The position numbers and the translations under genes were made by a program. Of a stretch of 64,000 nt of DNA, positions 54,598-64,000 are shown piece after piece. The number at the start of each line of letters is the position of its first letter. Position 1 is the first letter of the stretch. Under the pieces are notes generated by a model. The model worked only from the letters and a program-made list of their open reading frames with translations. It did no database searches and was not told where the DNA came from. Source of the stretch: Petrolisthes cinctipes (taxonomy: Eukaryota; Arthropoda; Malacostraca; Decapoda; Porcellanidae); assembly GCA_033782935.1 (NCBI GenBank), contig JAWQEG010000129.1, positions 315,001-379,000 of the forward strand. Reading direction: 5' to 3'.

Positions 54598-57060
54598 CTA
54601 TATTTTGAAAATATTCAAGCACTGAGTAGGCATGTACAGATCGCTTCTGGAACCCAAAAATATCGAATTTTCGGGTGTTTTGAGCCTGAATTTGAGATAT
54701 AAACGGGTACTGAAGATACATACACATATCGACTTTGGGCACCTAAAATATCGATTTTTAGCATGTTTTGGGTCTGTTATTTGAAAATATTCTGTCACTG
54801 AGTAGGCATGTACAGATCGCTTCTGGACGCCAATAAAATCGAATATTCGGGTGTTTTGAGCCTGAATTTGAGATATAAACGGATACAGAAAATGCATGCA
54901 CATTTTGACTTTGGGCACCTAATATATCGATTTTCAGCATGTTTTGGGCTTATTTTTTGAAAATATTCTAGCACTGAGTAAGCATGTACAGATCGCTTCT
55001 GGGCCAAAATAAAATCGAATATTCGGGTGTTTTGAGCCTGAATTTGAGATATAAACGGGTACTGAAGATGCATGCACATATCGACTTTGGACACCTAAAA
55101 TATCGATTTTCAGCATGTTTTCTTCCTATAATTTGAAAATATTCTAGCATTGAGTAGGCATGGAGAGATCGCTTCTGGAACCCAAAAATATCGAATTTTC
55201 GGGTATTTTGATCCTGAATTTAAATATAAAAAGGTACAAAAAATGCATGCACATATCGACTTTGGGCACCTAATATATCGATTTTCAGCATGTTTTTGGC
55301 CTGTATTATGAAAATACTCTAACACGGAGTAGGCATGTACAGATCGCTTCTGGAACCCAAAAATATCGAATTTTCGGGTGTTTTGAGCCTGAATTTGAGA
55401 TATAAACGGGTACTGAAGATACATAAACATATCGACTTTGGGCACCTAAAATATCGATTTTCAGCAGGTTTTGGGTCTGTTATTTGAAAATATTCTGTCA
55501 CTGAGTAGGCATGTACAGATTGCTTCTGGACGGCAATAAAATCGAATATTCGGGTGTTTTGAGCCTGAATTTGAGATATAAACGGGTACTGAAGATACAT
55601 ACACATATCGACTTTGGGCACCTAAAATATCGATTTTCAGCATGTTTTGGGTCTGTTATTTGAAAATATTCTGTCACTGAGTAGGCATGTACAGATCGCT
55701 TCTGGGCCAAAATAAAATCGAATATTCGGGTGTTTTGAGCCTGAATTTGAGATATAAACGGGTACTGAAGATGCTTGCACATATCGACTTTGGACACATA
55801 AAATATCGATTTTCAGCATGTTTTCTTCCTATAAATTGAAAATATTCTAGCATTGAGTAGGCATGGAGAGATCGCTTCTGGAACCCAAAAATATCGAATT
55901 TTCGGGTATTTTGATCCTGAATTTAAATATAAAAAGGTACAAAAAATGCATGCACATATCGACTTTGGGCACCTAATATATCGATTTTCAGCATGTTTTT
56001 GGCCTGTATTATGAAAATACTCTAACACGGAGTAGGCATGTACAGATCGCTTCTGGAACCCAAAAATATCGAATTTTCGGGTGTTTTCAGCTTGAATTTG
56101 AGATATCAACAGGTACAGAAGATGAATGCACATATCGACTTTGGACACCTAAAATATCGATTTTTAGCATGCTTTGAGCCTATATTTTGAAAACATTCCA
56201 TTACTGAATAGGCATGTACAGATCGCTTCTGGGATGCAAAAATATCGAATTTTCAGGTGTTTTGAGCCTGAATTTGAGATATAAATGGGTACTGAAGATG
56301 CATGCACATATCGACATTGGGCACCTGAAATATAAATTTTCAGCATGTTTTGGGTCTGTATTTTGAAAATATTCTGTCACTGAGTTGGCATGTACAGATC
56401 GCTTCTGGGCCAAAATAAAATCAAATATTCGAGTGTTTTCAGCCGGAATTTGAGATATAAACGGGTACAGAAGATGCATGCACATATCGACTTTGGGCAC
56501 CTAAAATATAGATTTTCAGCATGTTTTGGGCCTATATTTTGAAAATATTCAAGCACTGTGTAGGCATGTACAGATCGCTTCTGGGAACCAAAAAATTTGA
56601 AATTTCAGGTGTTTTCAGCCTGAATTTGAGATATAAACGGGTACAGAAGATGCATACACATATTGACTTTGGGCACCTAAAATATCGATTTCCAGCATGT
56701 TTTAGGCCTGTATTTTGAAAATACTCTAACACGGAGTAGGCATGTACAGATCGCTTCTGGGAACCAAAAATATCGATTTTTCGGGTGTTTTGAGCCTGAA
56801 TTTGAGATATAAACGGGTACTGAAGATGCATGCACTTATCGATTTTGGGCACATAAAACATCGATTTTCAACTTGTTTTTGTGCCTGTGTCTTGAAAATA
56901 TTCTAACATTGAGTAGGCATGTACGAATCGCTTCTGGGACCCAAAAATATCGAATTTTCAGGTGTTTTGAGCCTGAATTTGAGATATAAACGGGTACAGA
57001 AGATGCATGTACATATCGACTTTGGGTACCTAAAATATCGATTTTCAGCATGTTTTGGGC
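54598..57060. repeat. 2,463-bp HOR of domain 2, last copy
   Basis: Landmarks 54373/56836, 54440/56903 and 54598/57061 are 2,463 bp apart. It contains an internal near-duplicate of about 700 bp: TAAAAAGGTACAAAAAATGC occurs near 55227 and again near 55931. Confidence 0.75.
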
Positions 57061-59492
57061 CTATATTTTGAAAATATTCAAGCACTGAGTAGGCATGTAC
57101 AGATCGCTTCTGGAACCCAAAAATATCGAATTTTCGGGTGTTTTGAGCCTGAATTTGAGATATAAACGGGTACTGAAGATACATACACATATCGACTTTG
57201 GGCACCTAAAATATCGATTTTCAGCATGTTTTGGGTCTGTTATTTGAAAATATTCTGTCACTGAGTAGGCATGTACAGATCGCTTCTGGACGCCAATAAA
57301 ATCGAATATTCGGGTGTTTTGAGCCTGAATTTGAGATATAAACGGGTACAGAAAATGCATGCACATTTTGACTTTGGGCACCTAAAATATCGATTTTCAG
57401 CATGTTTTGGGCTTATTTTTTGAAAATATTCTAGCACTGAGTAAGCATGTACAGATCGCTTCTGGGCCAAAATAAAATCGAATATTCGGGTGTTTTGAGC
57501 CTGAATTTGAGATATAAACGGGTACTGAAGATGCATGCACATATCGACTTTGGACACCTAAAATATCGATTTTCAGCATGTTTTCTTCCTATAATTTGAA
57601 AATATTCTAGCATTGAGTAGGCATGGAGAGATCGCTTCTGGAACCCAAAAATATCGAATTTTCGGGTATTTTGATCCTGAATTTGATATATAAACGGGTA
57701 CTGAAGATGCATGCACATATCGACATTGGGCACCTGAAATATCGATTTTCAGCATGTTTTGGGTCTGTATTTTGAAAATATTCTAGCACTGAGTTGGCAT
57801 GTACAGATCAATTCTGGGCCAAAATAAAATCAAATATTCGGGTGTTTTGAGCCTGAATTTGAGATATAAACGGGTACAGAAGATGGATGCACATATCGAA
57901 TTTGGGCACTTAAAATATCGATTTTCAGCATGTTTTGGGCCTATATATTGAAAAAATTCTTGCACTGAGTAGGCATGTACAGATCGCTTCTGGGACCCAA
58001 AAATATCGAATTTTCGGGTGTTTTAAGCCTGAATTTGAGATATAAACGGGTACTGAAGATGCATGCACATATCGACTTTTTGCACCTAAAATATCGATTT
58101 TGAGCATGTTGGGTCTGTATCTTAAAAACATTATAGAAAGGAGTAGGCATGTACAGATCGCTTCTGGGACATAAAAATATCGAATTTTCGGGTGTTTAGA
58201 GCCTGAATTTGAGATATAAAATGGTACTGAAGATGCATACACATATCGACTTTGGACACCTAAAATATCGATTTTTAGCATGTTATGGGCCTATATTTTG
58301 AAAATATTCTAACATTGATTAGACATGTACAGATCGCTTATGGGACCCAAAAATATCGAATTTTCGGGTGTTTTAAGCCTGAATTTGGGATGTAAATGGG
58401 TACAGAAGATGCAAGCACATATTAACTTGGGCACCTAAAATTTCGATTTTAACTTGTTTTTCTGCCTGTATTTTGAAAATATTCTAACATTGAGTAGGCA
58501 TGTACAGATCGCTTCTGGGACCCACAAATATCGAATTTTCTGGTGTTTTGAGCCAGAATTTGGGATATAAAAGGGTACAGAAGATACATACACATATTGA
58601 CTTTGGGCACATAAATATATCGATTTTTAGCATGTTTTGAGATTATATTCTGAAAATATTTTAGCACTGAGTATGCATGTACAGATCGCTTCTTGGACCA
58701 AAACATATCGCATTTTCGGGTGTTTTGAGCCTGAATTTGAGATATAAACGGGTACAGATGGTGCATACACACATTGACTTTGGGCACCTAAAATATCGAT
58801 TTTCAGCATGTTTTGGGCCTGTTTCTAGAAAATACTCTAATACGGAGTAGGCATGTACAGATAGCTTCTGGGGCCCAAAAATATCGAATTTTTGGATGTT
58901 TCGAGCACGAATATGGGATAGAAATGGGTAGAGAAAATGTATGCACATATTAACTTTGGAAACCTAAAATATCGAATTCCAGAATGTTTTTGGCCTGTAT
59001 TTTGAAAATATTCTAACACTGAGTAGGCATGTACAGATAGCTTCTGGGACTCCAAAATATCGAATTTTCGGGTGTTTTGAGCCTGAATTCGAGATATAAA
59101 CGGGTACAGAAGATGCATGCACATATCGACTTCGGGCACATAAAATATAGATTTTCAGCATGTTTTGGGCTTATATTTTGATAACATTCTTTTTCTAAAG
59201 TAGGCAGGTACAGATCACTTCCGGGACCCAAAAATATCGAATTTTAGGGTGTTTTGAGCCTGAATTTGAGATATAAACGGGTACTGAAGAAGCATACACA
59301 TATTGACTTTGGGAACCTAAAATATCGATTTTCAGCCTGTTTGGGGCCTGTATTATGAAAATACTCTAACACGGAGTAGGCATGTACAGATCGCTTCTGG
59401 GACCCAAAAATATCGAATTTTCGGGTGTTTTAAACCTGAATTTGAGATATAAACGGGTACAGAAGATGCATGCACATATTGACTTTTTGCAC

Positions 59493-59844
59493 CTAAAATA
59501 TCGATTTTAAGCATGTTTTGGGCCTATATTTTGAAAATATTCTAGCACTGAGTAGGCATGTACAGATCGCTTCTGGGACCCCAAAATATCGAATTTTTGG
59601 GTGTTTTGAGCCTGAATTTGAGATATAAATGGGTACAGAAGATGCATGCACATATTGACTTTTTGCACCTAAAATATCGATTTTAAGCATGTTTTGGGCC
59701 TATATTTTGAAAATATTCTAGCACTGAGTAGGCATGTACAGATCGCTTCTGGGACCCCAAAAAATCGAATTTTCGGGTGTTTTGAGCCTGAATTTGAGAT
59801 ATAAACGGGTACTGAAGAAGCATACACATATTGACTTAGGAACC
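59493..59844. repeat. Adjacent near-identical B monomers at the right edge
   Basis: Two neighbouring monomers share the rare ATTGACTTTTTGCACC plus CGATTTTAAGCATG combination (59477-59515 and 59653-59691), 176 bp apart. They are flanked by a second duplicate, CGATTTTCAGCCTGTTT at about 59323 and 59854. A small local duplication has occurred inside an otherwise diverged edge. Confidence 0.75.
59578..59753. repeat. Representative 176-bp B monomer showing two related halves
   Basis: The halves are 59578-59666 (89 bp) and 59667-59753 (87 bp). Both start ACC(C/T)AAAA and share, in the same order, TATCGA, a T-run, TGTTTTG, GCCT, ATTT, GCATG, ACA, ATCG and a closing TGGG or TTTG. More than half of positions agree in a hand alignment. 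The consensus monomer shows the same structure, so the 176-bp unit derives from duplication of an 88-bp ancestor whose halves then diverged and were amplified together. Confidence 0.85.
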
Positions 59845-60800
59845 TAAAATATCGATTTTCAGCCTGTTTTGGGATTGTATTATGAAAATACTCTAACACG
59901 GAGTAGGCATGTACAGATCGCTTCTGGGACCCCAAAATATCGAATTTTCGGGTGTTTTGAGCCTGAATTTGAGATATAAATGGGTACAGAAGATGCATGC
60001 ACATATTGACTTAGGGCACCTAAAATATCGATTTTCGGCATGTTCGGGGCCTGTATTTTGAAAATACTCTAACACGGAGTAGGCATGTACAGATCGCTTC
60101 TGGGAAACCAAAATATTGAATTTTCGGGTGTTTTGAGCCTGAATTTGAGATATAAACGGGTACTGAAGATGCATGCACATATCGTCTTTTGGGCACCGAA
60201 AATATTGATTTTGAGCATGTTTTGGGTCTGTATCTTGAAAACATTCTAACATTGAGTAGGCATGTACAGATCGCTTCTAGGACCAAAAAATACCGAATTT
60301 TCGGGTGTTTTGAGCATGAATTTGAGATATAAACGGGTACAGAAGATGCATGCACATATCGACTTTAGACACATAAAATATCGATTTATAGCATGTTTTG
60401 AGCTTATATTTTGAAAACTTTCGAGGACTGAGTATGCATGTACAGAACGCTTATGGGACCCAAAAATATCGAATTTTCGGGTGTTTTTAGGTTGAATTTG
60501 GGATATAAACGGGTGCAGAAGATGTATACACATATTGACTTTGGGCACCTAAAATATCAATTTTCAGCATGTTTTTGGCGTGTATCTGAGTAGGCATGTA
60601 CGGATCGCTTCTTGGACCCCAAAATATCAAATTTTTGGGTGTTTGGAGTCTGAATTTGAGACATAAACAAGTACATAAAATGCATGCACATATCGACTTT
60701 TGGGCACATAAAAGATCGATTTTCAGTATGTTTTGTGCCTGTACTTTGAAAATATTCTAACACGGAGTAGGCATGTACAGATCACTTCTGTGACCCCAAA

Positions 60801-60816
60801 ATATCGAAATGACACT
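60801..60816. other. Right satellite B / satellite A junction
   Basis: B stops after CCCCAAAATATCGAA and A starts with AATGACACTCACACACC, sharing only one or two A bases. Relative to the left junction, the A unit stops after its first 10 bp and resumes near its base 38. If B entered a single A monomer, the central hairpin portion (about 26 bp) has been lost. No target-site duplication or transposon terminus is visible. Confidence 0.85.
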
Positions 60817-61201
60817 CACACACCAACCACCCTATAAATGACTGTTGATATTAACAGTTCAAGCACTGTATTGACACCCACACACTCACCACCCCATAAA
60901 TGATGGTTGATATTTATAGTCAAAGCACTGTAATGACACCCACACACCCACCACCCCATGAATAACTGTTGATAATTACAGTCCAAGCACTGTAATGCCA
61001 CCCACCACCCGATGAATGACTGTTTAAATATTCACAGTCCAAGCAATAATGACACACAAACACCCATCACCCCATGAATGACTTGATATTTACAGTGCAA
61101 GCACTGTAATGACACCCACACACCCACCACCCGATGAATGACTGTTGATATTTACAGTCCAAGCACTATAATGACACCCACACACCTGCCACCCCATGAA
61201 T

Positions 61202-61233
61202 GACTGTTGATATTTACAGTCCAAGCACTGTAA
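61202..61233. repeat. Satellite A inverted-repeat core (representative unit)
   Basis: TTACAGT (61214-61220), loop CCAAGC, ACTGTAA (61227-61233) form a perfect 7-bp inverted repeat. ACAGTC (61216-61221) also pairs with the upstream GACTGT (61202-61207) across an 8-base TGATATTT spacer. One central arm thus has two possible partners in every unit. The element recurs in most A monomers of both blocks. Confidence 0.85.
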
Positions 61234-61802
61234 TGACACCTTCACACCCACCACCCCATAAATAACTGTTGATATTTACAGTCAAAGCACTGTAATGACA
61301 CCCACACACCCACTACTCCATGAATGACTGTTGATTTTTACAATCAAAACACTGTAATAATGCCAACACACCTACCACCCCATGAATGACTGTTGATATT
61401 TACAGTCCAAGCACTGTAATGACAGCCACACACCCACCACCCCATTAATGACTGTTGATATGTATAGTCCAAGCACTGTAATGATACCCACACATCCACA
61501 ACCCCATGAATGATTTCTTATATTTACAGTCCAAGCTCTGTAATGACATTCACACACCCACCACCCTATGAATGACTGTTGATATTTACAGTCCAAGCAC
61601 TGAAATGACACCCACACACCAAACACCCCATGAATGACTGTTGATATTTACAGTCCAAGCACTGTAATGACACCTTCACACCCACCACCCCATAAATAAC
61701 TGTTGATATTTACAGTCAAAGCACTGTAATGACACCCACACACCGACCACCCAATGAGTTATGGTTGATATTTACAATCCAAGCTCTGTAATGACATCCA
61801 CA

Positions 61803-61814
61803 CCCCCCCCCCCC
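61803..61814 (+). repeat. C12 homopolymer inside a satellite A unit
   Basis: The CACACCCACCACCCC tract of one monomer is replaced by twelve consecutive C residues followed by TTAACGACTG. It is a local expansion or sequencing-error hot spot within the CACCC half of the repeat. On the minus strand it is G12. Confidence 0.9.
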
Positions 61815-61993
61815 TTAACGACTGTTGATATTTAAAGTCCAAACACTCTAATGACATACACCACCCTATGAATGACTGTAGATTTTTACAATCAAAACAC
61901 TGTAATAACGCCAACACACCCACCACCCCATGAATGACTGTTGATATTTACAGTCCAAGCACTGTAATGACACCCACACACCCACAACCCCAT

Positions 61994-62365
61994 GAATGAT
62001 TTTTGACATTTACAGTCCAAGCTCTGTAATGACACTCACACACCCACCACCCTATGAATGACTGTTGATATTTACAGTCCAAGCACTGAAATGACACCCA
62101 CACACCCACCACCCCATTAATGACTGTTGATATTTACAGTCCAAGCACTGTAATGACACCCACACACCCACAACCCCATGAATGATTTTTGACATTTACA
62201 GTCCAAGCTCTGTAATGACACTCACACACCCACCAAACTATGAATGACTGTTGATATTTACAGTCCAAGCACTGAAATGACACCCACACACCCACCACCC
62301 CATTAATGACGGTTGATATTTATAGTCCAAGCACTGTAATGACACCCACACACTCGCCACCCCAT
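61994..62365 (+). repeat. 186-bp trimer HOR in satellite A (two copies)
   Basis: The unusual GATTTTTGACATTTACAG monomer occurs at about 61998 and again exactly 186 bp (3 x 62) later. Each is followed by a unit ending GCACTGAAATGACACC and then by a normal unit. A related monomer (GATTTCTTATATTTACAG) lies near 61513. Satellite A is therefore also amplified in multi-monomer steps. Confidence 0.8.
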
Positions 62366-64000
62366 GAAAGACTGTTGATATTTTCAGTTCAAGCACTGTA
62401 ATGACATCCACACACTCACCACCCTCTGAATGACTGTTAATATTTACAGTCCAAGCACTCAAATGTCACCAACCACCCCATGGATGACTGTTAATATTTA
62501 CAGTCCAAGAACTGTAATGACACAGACACACTCACCACCCCATGAATGACTGTTGATATTAGCAGTCCAAGCACGGTAATGACACCCACACACCCACCAC
62601 CCCATGAATGATTGTTGATATTTTCAGTCCAAGCACTGTAATGACATCCACACACCCACCACCCCATGAATGACTCTTAATATTTACAGTCCAAGGACTG
62701 TAATGACACCCACACACACCCACCACCTCATGAATGACTGTTTATAACATCAGTCCAAGCACTGTAATGATATCCACATATCCACCACCCCATGAATGAC
62801 TGTTAATATTTACAGTCCAAGAAATCTAATGACACCCACACACTCACCACCCGATGAATGACTGTTGATATTTACAGTCAAAACACTGTATTGACACCCA
62901 CACACCCACCACCTCATGAATGACTGTTGATATTTACAGTCCAAGCTCTGTAATGACACCCTCACACCCACCACCCTTTAAATGACTGTTGATATTTACA
63001 GTCCAAGCACTGTAATGACAGCCACACACCCACCACCCCATAAATAACTGTTGATATTCACAGTCTAAGCATTCTAATAACACCCACACACCCACCAACC
63101 AATGAATGACTGTTGATATTTACAGTCCAAGCTGTGTAATGACACCCTCACACCCACCACCCCATAAATGACTGTTGATATTTACAGTCAAACCACTGTA
63201 ATGACACCCACACACCGACCACCCAATGAATTATGATTGATATTTACAGTCCAAGCACAGTAATGACACCCACACACCTACCACCCCATTAATAACTGTT
63301 GATATTTACAGTCCAAGCTGTGTAATGACACCCTCACACCCACCACCCCATAAATGACTGTTGATATTTACAACCCAAACACTGTAATATTGCCAACACA
63401 CACACCACCTCATAAATGACTGTTGAAATTTACAGTCCAAGCACTGTAATGACAGCCACACACCCACCACCCCAAAAATAATTGTTGATATTCACAGTCT
63501 AAGCACTCTAATAACACCCACCCACCCACCAGCCCATGAATGACTGTTGATATTTACAGTCCAAGCTCTGTAATGACACCCTCACACCCACCACCTTATA
63601 AATGACTGTTGATATTTACAGTCCAAGCACTGTAATAAAACCCCAACACCCAAAATCCCATGATATATAGTTGATATTTACAGTCCAAGCACTCTAATGA
63701 TACCCACCACCCTATAAATGACTGTTGATATTTACAATCAAACCACTGTAATGATACCCGAACACCCACCACCCCATGAATGAATGTTGATATTTACAGT
63801 CCAAGAACTGTAATGACACCCACACACCCACAACCCCATGATTGACTGTTGATATTTACAGTCCAAGCACTGTAATGATACCCCCACTCCCACCACCCCA
63901 TTAATTTTGGTTGATATTTACAGTCCAAGCACTATAATGACACCCACTACCCTATAAATGACTGTTGATAATTACAATCAAAACACTGTAATGACACCCA

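Larger units (their letters stand above)
36346..57900. repeat. Satellite B domain 2 (different HOR family)
   Basis: Same 176-bp framework and orientation but another set of monomer types. Examples are ACGCCAATAAAATCGAATAT (37635), GCCAAAAAAAAATCGAATAT (37810), AACCAAAAAATTTGAAATTT (37105), GGCATGGAGAGATTGC (36380) and CTTGTTTTTGTGCCTGTG (38610). Domain 1 markers such as TACCGAATTTTCGGGTGTG are absent. The pentamer is not used; repeats recur at 1,056, 1,761, 2,101, 2,463, 2,629 and 3,158 bp. Confidence 0.88.
1334..60808. repeat. Satellite B array (176-bp tandem repeat), about 59.5 kb
   Basis: One uninterrupted head-to-tail array with all monomers in the same orientation. Landmarks of the 176-bp consensus, in order, are TTTGGGCCTATATTTTGAAA, TATTCTAGCACTGAGTAGG, CATGTACAGATCGCTTCTGG, GACCCAAAAATATCGAATTT, TCGGGTGTTTTGAGCCTGAA, TTTGAGATATAAACGGGTAC, AGAAGATGCATGCACATATC, GACTTTGGGCACCTAAAATA and TCGATTTTCAGCATG. 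The period was checked by repeated landmarks 176 bp apart (for example 6720 to 6896, 2096 to 2272 to 2448). I saw no transposon, gene or unique insertion. The length fits one nucleosome plus linker, as in many centromeric satellites; centromere function is inferred only. The family was not recognised by name. Confidence 0.97.
57901..60808. repeat. Diverged right-edge monomers of satellite B
   Basis: About sixteen monomers with more private changes than the interior, for example TGTTGGGTCTGTATCTTAAA (58108) and CATTCTTTTTCTAAAGTAGG (59186). The GAATTTGGGATATAAA variant reappears here (58381, 58561, 60495), as at the left edge. Some types near 60000-60800 resemble domain 1 rather than domain 2 (for example AAAATACCGAATTTTCGGG at 60286). 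The last monomer is cut at 60808. Confidence 0.8.
60809..64000 (+). repeat. Satellite A array, right block
   Basis: About fifty direct 62-bp units in the same orientation as 71-1333, continuing past the window end. Monomers vary individually in the CCAAGC loop, in the CACCC tract (ACCTTCACACC, ACCCTCACACC, 54-bp forms) and at AAGCTCTG/AAGCACTG. Minus-strand reading frames at 60816-61001, 61372-61626 and 62238-62462 are translations of the repeat and not genes. Confidence 0.95.

Noticed and set aside
1334..60808. CENP-B box in satellite B (sequence around ATCGAATTTTCGGG)
   Set aside because: The spacing between the CG-containing blocks is one base off the known TTCGNNNNANNCGGG core and the central A is not present, so the box cannot be claimed.
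1334..60808. Common origin of satellites A and B (shared AGCACTG and GATAT words)
   Set aside because: The shared words are at most seven bases, are not in a common order, and the rest of the units does not align. Chance similarity is sufficient.
1334..60808. Known named centromere satellite family or a particular species
   Set aside because: I could not match the consensus to a family from memory, and length alone (about 170-180 bp) is shared by many unrelated satellites. A database search would be needed.

Overview
This window is eukaryotic satellite heterochromatin. I found no protein-coding gene, RNA gene, CRISPR array, transposon or prokaryote-type regulatory site. All 64 kb is accounted for by two unrelated tandem-repeat families. 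A block of satellite B (monomer 176 bp, about 59.5 kb, 1334-60808) is flanked on both sides by satellite A (monomer 62 bp, 1-1333 and 60809-64000). The A arrays have the same orientation on both sides, except for one inverted A monomer at the extreme left end. The species cannot be identified from the sequence. A nucleosome-length, AT-rich monomer in layered higher-order repeats (HORs), with decayed monomers at the edges, is typical of centromeric or pericentromeric DNA of plants and animals. That assignment is an inference.

Layout. 1-70: A monomer in inverted orientation. 71-1333: direct A array (62-bp units and 54-bp deletion variants). About 1330: A/B junction with the shared bases GACT. 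1334 to about 2900: diverged edge monomers of B. About 2900-16850: B domain 1, organised in a 2,414/2,415-bp HOR with gains and losses of whole blocks. About 16850-36345: B domain 1 continued, built of an 865-bp pentamer nested in a larger unit of 3,964, 4,813 or 5,678 bp. About 36345-57900: B domain 2, a different set of monomer variants arranged in HORs of 1,056 to 3,158 bp, each close to a whole number of 176-bp monomers. About 57900-60808: diverged right edge of B. 60809-64000: second A array, with its own 186-bp trimer HOR and a C12 tract.

Internal structure. The 176-bp B monomer is itself an old dimer of two diverged halves of about 88 bp. The 62-bp A monomer carries a 7-bp-stem inverted repeat (TTACAGT-CCAAGC-ACTGTAA) and an overlapping alternative stem (GACTGT/ACAGTC). 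Many open reading frames of 60-280 codons occur on the minus strand of B. They are by-products of a consensus with few minus-strand stops and a length of 2 modulo 3, so successive monomers are read in different frames, and they are not annotated as genes. Nothing resembling a multi-gene system is present. The biological interest lies in the satellite architecture and its recent amplification history.
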